This document shows, piece after piece, positions 1-9,087 of a stretch of 64,000 nucleotides of DNA (positions are counted from its first letter, which is position 1; each line of letters opens with the position of its first letter). The notes beneath the pieces were generated by a model. The model was not told where the DNA came from. It saw nothing but the letters and a program-made list of their open reading frames with translations, and did no database searches. The translations under genes and the position numbers were made by a program. The DNA is from Yaniella flava. GTDB lineage: Bacteria; Actinomycetota; Actinomycetes; Actinomycetales; Micrococcaceae. Location of the stretch: positions 1 through 64,000 of the forward strand of contig NZ_BAAAMN010000010.1 of assembly GCF_039529295.1 (NCBI RefSeq), in the 5' to 3' direction.

Positions 1-47
1 TATCCTTCCGGAATATCTGGCACACCCTCCATCAAACCAAGGACGAT

Positions 48-1949
48 TCAGTCTGCTGAAAGTGACTCACCGCTGCCATCCAAGGTTTCGTGTTCATCGT
101 AGTCAAACTCGAGTGTCTCGGGCAGTTCGGAGACCACACCTTGGAACCCGCTGTCCGCGGTATCGACGGTCCCCTCATAGAAGGTCGTGGCAACGTCCGC
201 GCCACTTGGGCTTTCAGCACGCGCCGAGAGGGTGACACTTCCCTCGCCCTGACTGATTTCGGAGCCACCATCGGTGGGAATTGATCCCGAGGTGAAGGGA
301 ATGGTCTCGTTGATGGGTTGCCCAAAGACGGTAGTGCCTTCGATGGTCAGTTCGTGATTGCCTTCTGCCAATCCGGCACCCAGTTGTTCGCCAGGCTCAA
401 CTGGTTCACCATCGAGCGCGTAGGTGGTGTTTCGAGAGACCAGATCACCCATGTTCCAGGTAACATCAAATTCAGTAGCTTCGGTCAAATGTTCCCCAGC
501 AGCCGGGGCGCTGTCTTCCAATGTGAGAGCCTGTTGTCGTGCTTGCTGGAAGGTTTCGTTACTCAAGGCCACAATTTCTTCGGCAAACAGGGCATCCGAG
601 TACAGTTTTGCTTCGTCGATGGTGGCCGTGGCGTGCCCGGAGGCGCTGTTATGGTTGGCCGCATCCGCACCAAGTGCCATGTTGTGGGCTGCCTCGGCGC
701 TCTGCCAGGAGACCGTGCTGTTATCGGTTGGGGTTTCGGCGACCAGCTGGCCGTCCAAATACAACTGCACCGTGGAGCCGTCAAAGACTCCAACGGCGTG
801 ATACCAGCGGTCAGTTTCAAACTCGGTTTGGGCGTATTTATATCCAGCACCGTCGTGGACCATGAAGGCTAACTGACCTTGGCGGGTGACGAGTCCGAAG
901 CCGCCACCTTCTTTACTTGCACAGATATTGGTGGAATCTGATGGGAGTTCGCCATCAATTCGGAAGCTACATTCCAGGGTGAAGCCATCACCCATGGCTT
1001 CGAATGCATCACCGAGGGGATACAATACCGATGAGGTGCCATCAAAGCGTGCCACTTGACGGTTCAGGGCACCATCCGCAGAGATTGGGACATCACCGAT
1101 TTCACGCGGTGTGCGTCCGGCAGCGGTATCGGTAAATGCCCCGTCTTCAAAATCGACACTCAGCACATCGGGTTGACGGTCAACTTCTGGCATGACCGCG
1201 AAACGATCGTTCAGTGACTGCACCTGGGCTGCGGTCAGCGGGTTTTCAAACATGCGGACGTCGTCGATTGCTGCTAGTGCAAACGATTCGGCACCGCCAT
1301 TCGAACTGTCGGCCCCGATCACAAAGTTGTGAGAGCTTGCATTTGGTGGAATCAGCATTGAACCGGCGGTTGCGGTTTCTTCCATCAGTTGGCCATCAAC
1401 ATACAGTTTGATGGTTTCGCCGTCGAAGACACCGACTGCGTGATACCACTGGTTGATGTTCATGGGTGCCTTGGCATATTTATACCCATCACCATCGTGG
1501 ACCATGAACTGCAGTTGGTCATCTTTGGCGATGATCCCGAAGCCACCACCCTGGCGATTGCCACAGATGGTGCCGGTAGAAGCGATCTCCTCGGTGTAGC
1601 GGAAGGAACACTCCACGGTGAAGCCATCTGCCATCGCTTCGTAGTCGGCTTCGGTCAGAGCATAGGAGAACGCATCATCGCCATCCACCGTCAATGACTG
1701 CCGCGCGATCCGTGGGCTCATGCCGATGACGGGCTCACCAAAGCTGGTGGCTTCTTTACTTTGGACAGCTTCTGTTGGCGCACCGTCTTCGAATGTAACT
1801 TCGAAAAGGTCGGCTGCCGGGGGCGTGGTCTGAGCGAACGCCTGGGTTGATGTTACGGCGCCGAGTCCCGGTACGGCGATGGAGAACGCCAGAACGGCTG
1901 CCGATAGGCGCCGTGGTCGGTGCGTTGACGGGGTGTTTTCTTGTTTCAA
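48..1949 (-). CDS. Secreted protein with two LamG (concanavalin A-like) domains
   Basis: Starts at TTG 1949, preceded by AAAGGA at 5 bases. The first ~40 residues are a signal peptide (RRLSAAVLAFSIAVPG, then a TQAFAQ-like cleavage region). Two repeated LamG modules follow (about residues 50-250 and 260-465), each with the WYHAVGVFDG and LYVDGQLM/LYLDGQLV core of sugar- or surface-binding jelly-roll domains. A shorter Ig-like/acidic tail ends the protein. No catalytic domain is visible. Reading continues open in the same frame beyond the TGA at 48-50 to the window edge, so the stop could be premature and a C-terminal domain lost. It probably belongs to the LacI regulon because its promoter carries the same operator core as the transport operon. 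Function beyond extracellular binding is not known. Confidence 0.8.
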   Translation of the reverse strand: MKQENTPSTHRPRRLSAAVLAFSIAVPGLGAVTSTQAFAQTTPPAADLFEVTFEDGAPTEAVQSKEATSFGEPVIGMSPRIARQSLTVDGDDAFSYALTEADYEAMADGFTVECSFRYTEEIASTGTICGNRQGGGFGIIAKDDQLQFMVHDGDGYKYAKAPMNINQWYHAVGVFDGETIKLYVDGQLMEETATAGSMLIPPNASSHNFVIGADSSNGGAESFALAAIDDVRMFENPLTAAQVQSLNDRFAVMPEVDRQPDVLSVDFEDGAFTDTAAGRTPREIGDVPISADGALNRQVARFDGTSSVLYPLGDAFEAMGDGFTLECSFRIDGELPSDSTNICASKEGGGFGLVTRQGQLAFMVHDGAGYKYAQTEFETDRWYHAVGVFDGSTVQLYLDGQLVAETPTDNSTVSWQSAEAAHNMALGADAANHNSASGHATATIDEAKLYSDALFAEEIVALSNETFQQARQQALTLEDSAPAAGEHLTEATEFDVTWNMGDLVSRNTTYALDGEPVEPGEQLGAGLAEGNHELTIEGTTVFGQPINETIPFTSGSIPTDGGSEISQGEGSVTLSARAESPSGADVATTFYEGTVDTADSGFQGVVSELPETLEFDYDEHETLDGSGESLSAD

Positions 1950-2231
1950 GTTCGTCCTTTCTCAAAGATGACGTTTAAAAGCGCAGTCCAAGTTGGGCTG
2001 ATGCTGAACTGCAGCTGACTTCGCGGTCCTGCGGGGCTACACCGGGGTACTGAGATACGAATGAGCACTGCCTGGCTCTACTTCAGACCGGGCATGCCCA
2101 GAAGTCAGGTCGTGATTCATTGGGCAGGGATCTTGTAGCTCACCGCTGCGAAGTTGAACACCACTATCGAAACGAAATGAAAGGAAAACTTACCGAAATG
2201 CATCTTGCATCGCCGTGAACGATCGATGAAA
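1950..2231 (-). other. Long untranslated leader of the LamG gene
   Basis: About 280 bases separate the predicted promoter from the TTG start. A GGGCATGCCC palindrome near 2091-2100 sits inside a longer imperfect hairpin (ACTTC...GAAGT arms). A 28-codon frame starting near 2202 on the minus strand has no ribosome binding site and is not called. No known riboswitch pattern was recognised. Confidence 0.35.
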
Positions 2232-2259
2232 ACTTTATCGTTAATGTGATGCGTGACAA
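2232..2259 (-). promoter_or_regulatory. Predicted promoter of the LamG gene
   Basis: On the minus strand, TTGTCA (2254-2259) and TAAAGT (2232-2237) are separated by 16 bases. The LacI-type operator overlaps the -10 box and spacer, as expected for repression. Confidence 0.5.
2233..2246. promoter_or_regulatory. LacI-family operator, copy 1
   Basis: CTTTATCGTTAATG, a near-palindrome centred on CG. It shares the 12-base core TTATCGTTAATG with the site at 3644-3657. It lies in the LamG promoter, downstream of the lacI-type gene. Confidence 0.6.
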
Positions 2260-2383
2260 GCTAAGCAAGAGACTTTTGGCGCACCGCACCACCGGAATAC
2301 AGGCTACGCAATCAACTGGAGGTATCGCCTGCAGCATCACTATGGGGAGCAGCAGGATTTTGCCAACTGCCACTCCGATTGGC

Positions 2384-3427
2384 CTAGGTCGAGCTAACCG
2401 AAGAGCCCCGAATAATATGTTCGGTTTCGACCATCTTTCGCCGCTTAGGCTGCTGAGTATCGCGCAGTCGCGACAAAGCCAATCGCATCCCTTCGGCCCC
2501 AAGTTCATAACCGGGCAGCCGGATGCTCGTTATTGCCGGCGACATGAAATGTGAGTACGGATGATCTCCGACGCCAGTTATCAGCACGTCCTCAGGCACG
2601 CGGTAACCATACTCTTGCAACGCTTTTACGAGTCCCAACGCAAAAAAATCGTTGCCACAGACCATCGCATCGGGCGGCTCTTCAAGCTTGAACAACTCAA
2701 GCCCGACGGCGTAGGCCTCCTCCGCCTGCCATGGTTGAGCCAATGAGCGCACGCGACGAGTGGGGATACGTATTTCTTTTCCGACCGGGCGGCTCATACC
2801 AACATCAGCGAGCCCTTGATAAAACCCCTCAAGACGGGAAGCAACGGATGGCACGTCAAGATCCTCTTCGACAGCCCAAATGCTTTCAGCTCCTTGAGCC
2901 ACAACGTGTTCAACCATCCGCTGCATACTGGCGAAATGATCGACACCAACAAAATCCACCGCCAACTGTGGGATGTCACGATTCACGAGCACCAGGGGAA
3001 CGCCTACCCCGGTCAAACGCCGCCAGGGACCCGGGTCTATCTGGACGGGCACAGCGATCACAGCGTCCACTGACGACACTAGCAACGACTCAATACCGTC
3101 GTTTTCCGTTTTCGCATCTTCGGCGCTGACAATCAAAATCAGTGTTTTGCCTGCTTCCCGGGCTGCCTCAGCCGCGCCGGCAATGAGCTGTGAATACAGC
3201 GGGTTCGATGGATTTGTAATGACAACGCCGATCGTGCCGCTATTACCTGAAACTAACGATCGTGCAAGAGAGTTGGGCACATATCCTAACCTGGAGGCTT
3301 CTTTTCGAACCCGCTCCTGCGTGGCGACACTGATGTCAGAACGGCCAGCCAGCGCACGCGACACCGTATTTGCGGAGACGCCCAGCGAAGCGGCGATGTC
3401 TTTCAACGTAATGCGTCGTTGGGCCAT
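2384..3427 (-). CDS. LacI-family transcriptional regulator
   Basis: Start ATG 3427 is chosen because GGAGGAG lies just upstream and the LacI helix-turn-helix (ITLKDIAASLGVSANTVSRAL, residues ~5-25) then begins at the normal place; the longer frame to 3475 is not needed. The hinge helix region (NSLARSLVSG) and a periplasmic-binding-like sensor domain (residues ~65-347) follow. It lies between two genes or operons whose upstream regions share a CG-centred near-palindrome, so it most likely represses both the LamG gene and the divergent ABC operon. The inducer is not evident; a sugar or sugar phosphate would be usual for the family. Confidence 0.9.
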   Translation of the reverse strand: MAQRRITLKDIAASLGVSANTVSRALAGRSDISVATQERVRKEASRLGYVPNSLARSLVSGNSGTIGVVITNPSNPLYSQLIAGAAEAAREAGKTLILIVSAEDAKTENDGIESLLVSSVDAVIAVPVQIDPGPWRRLTGVGVPLVLVNRDIPQLAVDFVGVDHFASMQRMVEHVVAQGAESIWAVEEDLDVPSVASRLEGFYQGLADVGMSRPVGKEIRIPTRRVRSLAQPWQAEEAYAVGLELFKLEEPPDAMVCGNDFFALGLVKALQEYGYRVPEDVLITGVGDHPYSHFMSPAITSIRLPGYELGAEGMRLALSRLRDTQQPKRRKMVETEHIIRGSSVSST

Positions 3428-3643
3428 GGGTGTATTCTCCTCCAGTTTCTTCCGCAACAGGCTAGCAGACCCCAATGTAGCCGAAGAGCCTCAACTGACC
3501 AGGGTGATTGTGCCGTCAGCAACACCGGTAAAAACAGTGCGCACGAAAGATAACTCGCAGATGAACTTCTGATGTAGTTTTGCATTTTTGGCACATTCAG
3601 CTTGATCTCGCCTCGGATAAATCCTTAGTTTTATCTCTGTGAA

Positions 3644-3657
3644 CATTATCGTTAATG
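3644..3657. promoter_or_regulatory. LacI-family operator, copy 2
   Basis: CATTATCGTTAATG has symmetric arms CATTA/TAATG around a central CG (12 of 14 bases symmetric). It lies 46 bases before the first gene of the ABC operon and between it and the divergent lacI-type gene. Confidence 0.65.
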
Positions 3658-3703
3658 CTGTGAGCTTCTTTGGAGATTCTCGCAAACATGCAAAGGACTC
3701 GAC

Positions 3704-4627
3704 GTGCTGAATTACCTGGCTCGACGGTTGCTCTTTGCCGTCTTCGTCCTCTGGGGTGCAGTCACCGTCGTCTTTATCACCCTCCGGTTGATCCCGGGTG
3801 ATCCTGCTCGGGTGATGCTGGGCCCGGATGCGACCGCGCAAGAGGTTGCCGCATTGCAAGAAGAGTTGGGGCTCAACGAACCGCTCCTGTTGCAGTACTT
3901 CCAATATCTCGGTGACGTGGTCCGACTAGATTTTGGTGAATCAGTGCGGTTGGGCGGTGACGCCATGGCGGCCGTGGTTGAACGGATGCCGGTAACCGCA
4001 ATATTAGCTCTAGCGGCCGTGATCATCGCTGTAGTGTTCGGGATCGTACTGGGCACAACCAGTGCGTTGAATCCTGGACGACCCGTGGACCGGATCATCA
4101 ACATCGGGGTCCTCTTTGCGCAATCACTGCCCGGATTCTGGGTAGGCATCGTTTTGATTTTGGTGCTGGCTCGTTGGATGAACCTGTTCCCCAGTGGTGG
4201 CACCGGTGGGATCGAACACATCATCCTGCCGGCCTTCACACTCAGTTTGGGCTTTATGGCGCTGATGATCCGTATGACGCGATCGGGTCTGTTGGAATCC
4301 CTAGGCCAGGGCCACGTCGCCACGGCTCGGGCGAAAGGGCTATCCGAAAGCGTGGTGGTTTTCGGTCACGGGGTGCGTAACGCACTGGTCCCGCTAGTGA
4401 CCGTGATCGGTCTCTACGTCGGATCCGTGCTGGGCGGTTCGGTGCTGATCGAAACCGTATTTTCCTGGCCCGGTGTGGGCCGGCTGTTGGTCGACTCTAT
4501 TGGGTTCCGTGACTACAGCGTCGTCCAAGCGTGCATTTTGTTGTTCACCACGATCGTTGTTATAGCCAATCTGATCGTCGACATTCTCTACGGCATCCTT
4601 GATCCCCGGATCAGAGCGGAGCGCTAA
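3704..4627 (+). CDS. Dipeptide/oligopeptide-type ABC transporter permease (DppB-like)
   Basis: GTG start with AAAGGA 7 bases upstream. The 307-residue protein has the N-terminal TM anchor, the LIPGDPARVMLGPDA motif after TM1 typical of DppB/OppB, about six TM helices, and a cytoplasmic coupling loop (SLGQGHVATARAKGLSE) near residues 205-225 that contacts the ATPases. It is the first gene of an operon running to 11846 with overlaps or gaps of a few bases. It pairs with the DppC-like permease next door. The substrate cannot be read from the permease; neighbouring phosphohydrolases make a phosphorylated compound possible. Confidence 0.92.
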   Translation: MLNYLARRLLFAVFVLWGAVTVVFITLRLIPGDPARVMLGPDATAQEVAALQEELGLNEPLLLQYFQYLGDVVRLDFGESVRLGGDAMAAVVERMPVTAILALAAVIIAVVFGIVLGTTSALNPGRPVDRIINIGVLFAQSLPGFWVGIVLILVLARWMNLFPSGGTGGIEHIILPAFTLSLGFMALMIRMTRSGLLESLGQGHVATARAKGLSESVVVFGHGVRNALVPLVTVIGLYVGSVLGGSVLIETVFSWPGVGRLLVDSIGFRDYSVVQACILLFTTIVVIANLIVDILYGILDPRIRAER

Positions 4628-4629
4628 CC

Positions 4630-5526
4630 ATGTCATTGCTCAAAGATCGCACTGCCGCAGCACAACAGGCACACCCTCGCCGATTCCGGGTGCCCGGCAA
4701 CGGTAAAACCTTGGCCACCATCGCCGCCATCATCGTCGGAATCTATGTGCTGATGGCTCTTATCGGCCCGATGCTGGTGCCGTTTGATCCGATCCGGGTG
4801 GATACCGGCAACCGACTACTGCCGCCTGGGGAGCTGCGCGACGACGGGTCGATAGCCATTTTCGGCACCGATCAGGTCGGCCAAGACGTTTTTGCCCAAA
4901 CCATCTATGGCGCACGCACTTCCCTGCTGGTGGGTGTGGGAGCGCTGGCCATCCAAATCATCATCGGGGTCACCGCCGGGGTGCTGTCAGGCTACTACGG
5001 CGGTTGGATCGATACGGTGCTGATGCGCCTGGCTGATATTCAGTTGGTTTTCCCAGGCATCGTGTTAGCCATTTTGATTGCTTCGGTGGTTGGTCCCAGC
5101 ATGCTCAATGTGATCATCGTGCTGGGTATTGGCGGATGGGTGACCTTCGCCCGTGTCACCCGAGCCCAGGTGTTATCCACCAAAAACCTCGAATATGTCG
5201 ATGCCACGCGCACACTGGGTGCGCGAACCTGGCATATCCTGCGCCACTCCATTTTGCCTGCCTGTGCCATGCCGGTCATCGTCATCGCAACCCTAGATAT
5301 CGGCGGGGTCATACTGGCCGAATCGGCATTATCCTTCCTCGGTCTCGGCGTGCCGACGTCAATGGGTAGCTGGGGTGGCACTATCGCTACCGGGCGAGAA
5401 TATTTGGGCTCGGCCTGGTGGGTTTCGACAGTCCCAGGCATCTTTTTGGCGGTGCTGGTGGTCGCCTTGGGCATTCTGGGTGATCATCTGCGCGACCGTC
5501 TCGATCCGAATTTGAAAGGAGCCTAA
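4630..5526 (+). CDS. Dipeptide/oligopeptide-type ABC transporter permease (DppC-like)
   Basis: Starts two bases after the DppB-like stop. The 298-residue protein has a cytoplasmic N-terminus, TM1 at about 33-55, the FGTDQVGQDVFAQTIYGARTSL motif typical of DppC/OppC (residues ~78-100), and the EAA loop (STKNLEYVDATRTLGARTWHIL, ~177-200) that docks the ATPases. It forms the heterodimeric channel with the preceding permease. The next gene, encoding an ATPase, begins four bases after its stop, so co-expression is certain. Confidence 0.92.
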   Translation: MSLLKDRTAAAQQAHPRRFRVPGNGKTLATIAAIIVGIYVLMALIGPMLVPFDPIRVDTGNRLLPPGELRDDGSIAIFGTDQVGQDVFAQTIYGARTSLLVGVGALAIQIIIGVTAGVLSGYYGGWIDTVLMRLADIQLVFPGIVLAILIASVVGPSMLNVIIVLGIGGWVTFARVTRAQVLSTKNLEYVDATRTLGARTWHILRHSILPACAMPVIVIATLDIGGVILAESALSFLGLGVPTSMGSWGGTIATGREYLGSAWWVSTVPGIFLAVLVVALGILGDHLRDRLDPNLKGA

Positions 5527-5529
5527 GCC

Positions 5530-6519
5530 ATGACCGCGTTATTACAGGTCAGCGACCTCAGCGTCTCATTCCACACTTCCCGGGGCAGTGCTCGGGCCGT
5601 CAACGGGGTCAGCTTCGACATCGATGCCGGTGAGACCCTGGCAATTCTCGGCGAGTCTGGCAGTGGCAAGTCGGTGACCGCCCAGGCCATCATGGGCCTA
5701 CTGCCACGTCATAGCTCGTCCGTAGATACCGGCACAGTCGTGTTCAAAGGCGAGGATGTGCTGCAGATGCCCCGGAAACAGGCTCGTCAGCTAGCGGGAC
5801 GGGATATCGGCATGGTCTTCCAAGATCCGCTGTCTTCGCTGAATCCGGTCTATACCGTGGGTGCACAGATCTCTGAGGCGGCCCGTCGTCGGTTTGGTGC
5901 CGGCAAGGCTCAAGCTCACCAATTGGCCGTCGACATGTTACACCGGGTGGGCATTCCGCATCCAAAACAGCGGGTCAAAGACTACCCGCACCAGTTCTCC
6001 GGAGGTATGCGGCAGCGCGTGATGATCGCGATCGCCCTGGCCAATAATCCTGAACTGCTGATCGCTGATGAGCCCACCACCGCCTTGGATGTCACGGTCC
6101 AAGCACAGATCTTTGACCTGTTAGCCGAGCTGCAGGCCGAGACGAATATGGCCATGATCCTGATAACTCACGATCTTGGTGTCGCCGCCGGAGTCGCAGA
6201 TCGGGCCGTGGTGATGTACAACGGCAAAACCGTCGAAACAGGCACCATCCGGGAATTATACGACGACAGCGCCCACCCCTACACGGCCGGTCTGCTCATG
6301 TCGATTCCCAATGAACATGACCCCTCCCAAACACTGGTGCCAATTCCCGGCACCCCACCGGATATTTGGGATGCTCGCACCGGATGTGCTTTTGCCCCGC
6401 GTTGCCGGTTTGCTCAAGATATTTGCACCACGGACCAGCCCGCATTGGTGCCGACAGCCGACGGCAGCCGGACCCATCATGCCGCATGCCATTTCGCAAA
6501 GGAGCTGCAATACACATGA
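5530..6519 (+). CDS. ABC transporter ATPase (DppD-like)
   Basis: The 329-residue ATPase carries Walker A (GESGSGKS, ~40-47), Q-loop (FQDPLSSLNP), signature (FSGGMRQR), Walker B (LLIADEPT) and the switch histidine (THDLG). The C-terminal oligopeptide-importer extension has the CxFAPRCxFAQDIC cysteine cluster found in DppD/OppD enzymes, some of which bind a [4Fe-4S] cluster. It is translationally coupled to the next ATPase by an ATGA overlap. Confidence 0.93.
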   Translation: MTALLQVSDLSVSFHTSRGSARAVNGVSFDIDAGETLAILGESGSGKSVTAQAIMGLLPRHSSSVDTGTVVFKGEDVLQMPRKQARQLAGRDIGMVFQDPLSSLNPVYTVGAQISEAARRRFGAGKAQAHQLAVDMLHRVGIPHPKQRVKDYPHQFSGGMRQRVMIAIALANNPELLIADEPTTALDVTVQAQIFDLLAELQAETNMAMILITHDLGVAAGVADRAVVMYNGKTVETGTIRELYDDSAHPYTAGLLMSIPNEHDPSQTLVPIPGTPPDIWDARTGCAFAPRCRFAQDICTTDQPALVPTADGSRTHHAACHFAKELQYT

Positions 6520-7574
6520 GAGCCACCACCCCTATGCTTTCGGTTCGCGGAATGCGCACCGAATTCCCCGTGCGTTCCACCTGGCTGCAACGCCTAATCA
6601 GCAGCCTCGTCGCGGTCAATAATGTTGATCTGGACATCCTCCCGGGCCAGACCGTAGGTCTGGTAGGCGAATCCGGTTCGGGCAAATCCACCCTGGCTCG
6701 CAGCATCATTGGACTAGAAGACCCCGCAGCCGGAACTATCAGCTTTGACGGTCAAGATCTCGCCGCGCTAACCCGCAGTCAACGACGCGCTACAAGCCGC
6801 GATATCCAGATGATCTTCCAAGATCCGGGCTCCTCACTGAACCCGCGCCGTACCGCCTACCAGATCATCTCGGAAGGCTGGCGCATTCACCGAGATATCG
6901 CCCCGGCAAAAGGTACTTGGCGCGACGAAGTCACCGAGCTATTAGAACGCGTGGGTCTTTCAACAGCACACTTGGACCGGTATCCACATCAGTTCTCGGG
7001 CGGGCAACGCCAGAGAATCAGCATCGCCCGAGCGCTATCCATGCGCCCGAAACTGATCATCTGTGACGAACCGGTCTCTGCCCTGGACGTCTCCGTACAA
7101 GCCCAGGTGTTGAATCTGCTCGCTCAACTACAAACCAAATTCGACCTAACGTACCTATTCATCTCCCACGATTTATCGGTGGTCCGGCATATATCTGACC
7201 GAGTAGTGGTCATGTATAAGGGTCGAATCATCGAAGCCGGCAGTCGGGACCAAATTTTCGATACACCGCGACACCCATACACGCAGATGCTGCTGTCCTC
7301 GATCCCGGTGGTGCGGCCATGGCGCCACAGCGGCACACGTCGAATCCCGGTGCGCAATGATGCCGATGCCTCCGACACAACTTCAGCCGGCTGCGCGTTT
7401 GCACCACGCTGCCCGTGGGCCTTTGACCGCTGCTGGAATGACGTTCCGGAACTACAACAGCGCAATACCTCCACACAGCAAGCAGCGTGCCACCTCTCCG
7501 ATACCCAACCCGCCCCTCACCAGGCGTCCGAAGCGCCACAACCGGTTCCCGCCGGTTCAAGGATTACCTCATGA
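6516..7574 (+). CDS. ABC transporter ATPase (DppF-like)
   Basis: The true start is ATG 6516, overlapping the previous stop and preceded by AAAGGAG; the open frame extends upstream to 6366 but that part overlaps DppD coding sequence. The 352-residue protein has Walker A (GESGSGKS), Q-loop (FQDPGSSLNPR), signature (FSGGQRQRI), Walker B (LIICDEPV) and SHDLS. Its C-terminal tail has the CAFAPRCPWAFDRC cysteine motif. It is the partner of the DppD-like ATPase. An ATGA overlap couples it to the phosphatase gene that follows. Confidence 0.92.
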   Translation: MRATTPMLSVRGMRTEFPVRSTWLQRLISSLVAVNNVDLDILPGQTVGLVGESGSGKSTLARSIIGLEDPAAGTISFDGQDLAALTRSQRRATSRDIQMIFQDPGSSLNPRRTAYQIISEGWRIHRDIAPAKGTWRDEVTELLERVGLSTAHLDRYPHQFSGGQRQRISIARALSMRPKLIICDEPVSALDVSVQAQVLNLLAQLQTKFDLTYLFISHDLSVVRHISDRVVVMYKGRIIEAGSRDQIFDTPRHPYTQMLLSSIPVVRPWRHSGTRRIPVRNDADASDTTSAGCAFAPRCPWAFDRCWNDVPELQQRNTSTQQAACHLSDTQPAPHQASEAPQPVPAGSRITS

Positions 7575-8269
7575 CCACCACTTGGAACATTGATATCCCG
7601 CCTGCCGATGATCAGCCTGTACTGCGGCTAGTGTTGGTCCGGCACGGCCAAACCTCCTGGAATGCTCACAAGCTGATTCAGGGTCATCATGGTCCCGGAC
7701 TCAATGCGACCGGCAGCGCACAGGCACAAGCCGTCGCCCGACAGCTGCTTGAGCGCTTCCCCACCCCGGATGCTGTGTTCTCCAGTGATCTGAGCCGATG
7801 CTTAGACACCGCAGCCCCATACATCAACCAGCTCAACGTGCCGCTGGAACGCGATACCCGACTGCGGGAAATCGATAACGGAGATTGGTCGGGACACCAT
7901 ACCGCCACCATTGCCGTCGAACACGCCGAGACGATCCAGCGCATCCGCCACGGCGAAGACGTACCTCGCGGCAACGGCGAAACCACTGGACAGCTCCGAG
8001 CGCGCACCCGAGCATTTACTCACGACCTAATTTCCCGGGCCGCACAACACAGGTACCGTGAATTCACCGCGGTGGCCTTCAGCCACGGCGGGGCCATCCG
8101 CGCCCTCTTTGCCGAAGCCTTCCAACTGCCCGGCGGTCTCCAGCTCTTTGGCCCCGTTACCAACTGCGCAATCTCCATACTGCACGTCTATGGCAGCGAT
8201 ACCGCTGTTGTTGCCCAATACAACCAACACCCCTCTGCTTATCACAACCACCCGTCACAGGAGCCCTGA
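7571..8269 (+). CDS. Histidine phosphatase (phosphoglycerate mutase-like) family protein
   Basis: ATG 7571 overlaps the DppF-like stop; an in-frame extension to 7487 lies inside the upstream gene. The 232-residue protein begins with the phosphohistidine motif LVRHGQTSWN and has the downstream RCLDTAAPY arginine region, the acid residue region REIDNGDWSG and the second catalytic histidine in FSHGGAIRAL. Such enzymes hydrolyse small phosphomonoesters. No signal peptide is seen, so it acts in the cytoplasm, presumably on material brought in by the transporter it is co-transcribed with. The exact substrate is not predictable. Confidence 0.85.
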   Translation: MTTTWNIDIPPADDQPVLRLVLVRHGQTSWNAHKLIQGHHGPGLNATGSAQAQAVARQLLERFPTPDAVFSSDLSRCLDTAAPYINQLNVPLERDTRLREIDNGDWSGHHTATIAVEHAETIQRIRHGEDVPRGNGETTGQLRARTRAFTHDLISRAAQHRYREFTAVAFSHGGAIRALFAEAFQLPGGLQLFGPVTNCAISILHVYGSDTAVVAQYNQHPSAYHNHPSQEP

Positions 8270-9051
8270 TGCGACATACATTCACCGCAATGACCTATAA
8301 CCTTTGGGGAGGCTGGGACTTGGATTCCCGCAGCCCAGCATTGTCGACCTTGCTGCAACTGCGCTCCCCGGATCTGCTGGGGGTCCAAGAACTCCACCCC
8401 GAATCCCGCGACCTGATCGACACCGCACTACCCCACCACCAGCGGGTCCGCGATGACGCAGCCGGCTGGGCCAAGCACAGCAACCTATGGTGGGATACTC
8501 GAGTCTTCGGCTACGTCAACTACGGATTTTCCGACGTGGGCATCCTGGCCGAAGCCGCCGGGCTCTTCTGGGTCCAGCTGCGCAGCACACTGAACCCCGA
8601 TGCCCCAACCGTGACCTTTGCTACTGCGCACCTGACCTGGCCCGGCCACCCGGACGAAGTCGATACTGATCGCAGTGCGCGCACCGACCAGGCCCGCAAC
8701 ATCGCAGCAGCACTGGATGAACTCGGTGGCGACCACCCCATCCTGTTCACTGCTGACATGAACGATCATGCCCGACCGATGTGGGCCATGTATGACGGCG
8801 GCTTCCGTGAACCCTTCGGCAGCCTGGGCCGTACTTGTCCACCGACCCACCCCGTCACCCCACGCTTCGACCGCGCCGCCAAATGGGAGGGCGTGCAAAC
8901 CGTCGAAAAAGCGATCGACTGGATCTTCTTCCGCGGCCCCGTGACACCACGCAGTGCCGAGGTTATCGAATACTTCCACCAGGGAGTCGCCCCATCCGAC
9001 CACAAACCGGTCATGGCGACCTTCCAGCTCGACCACCAAACCGCTCACTAA
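8269..9051 (+). CDS. Endonuclease/exonuclease/phosphatase (EEP) fold hydrolase
   Basis: The start ATG overlaps the previous TGA. The 260-residue protein keeps the EEP metal and catalytic signatures in order: TYNLWGG (Asn), VQELHPE (Glu), TAHLTW (His), DMND (Asp-Asn) and the terminal SDHKPV (Asp-His). The family contains phosphodiesterases acting on nucleic acids, phospholipids or inositol phosphates. No signal peptide is evident. Its place between an importer, a histidine phosphatase and a binding protein suggests it cleaves an imported phosphodiester, after which the histidine phosphatase would remove phosphate. That order is inferred from context. Confidence 0.82.
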   Translation: MRHTFTAMTYNLWGGWDLDSRSPALSTLLQLRSPDLLGVQELHPESRDLIDTALPHHQRVRDDAAGWAKHSNLWWDTRVFGYVNYGFSDVGILAEAAGLFWVQLRSTLNPDAPTVTFATAHLTWPGHPDEVDTDRSARTDQARNIAAALDELGGDHPILFTADMNDHARPMWAMYDGGFREPFGSLGRTCPPTHPVTPRFDRAAKWEGVQTVEKAIDWIFFRGPVTPRSAEVIEYFHQGVAPSDHKPVMATFQLDHQTAH

Positions 9052-9087
9052 CCACACACCACGAACTGACGAAAGGCACTTGTCGTT

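Noticed and set aside
2137..2202. 28-codon leader peptide upstream of the LamG gene (minus strand)
   Set aside because: Hydrophobic and starts soon after the predicted promoter, but has no ribosome binding site and no attenuator-like codon run; kept only as a note.
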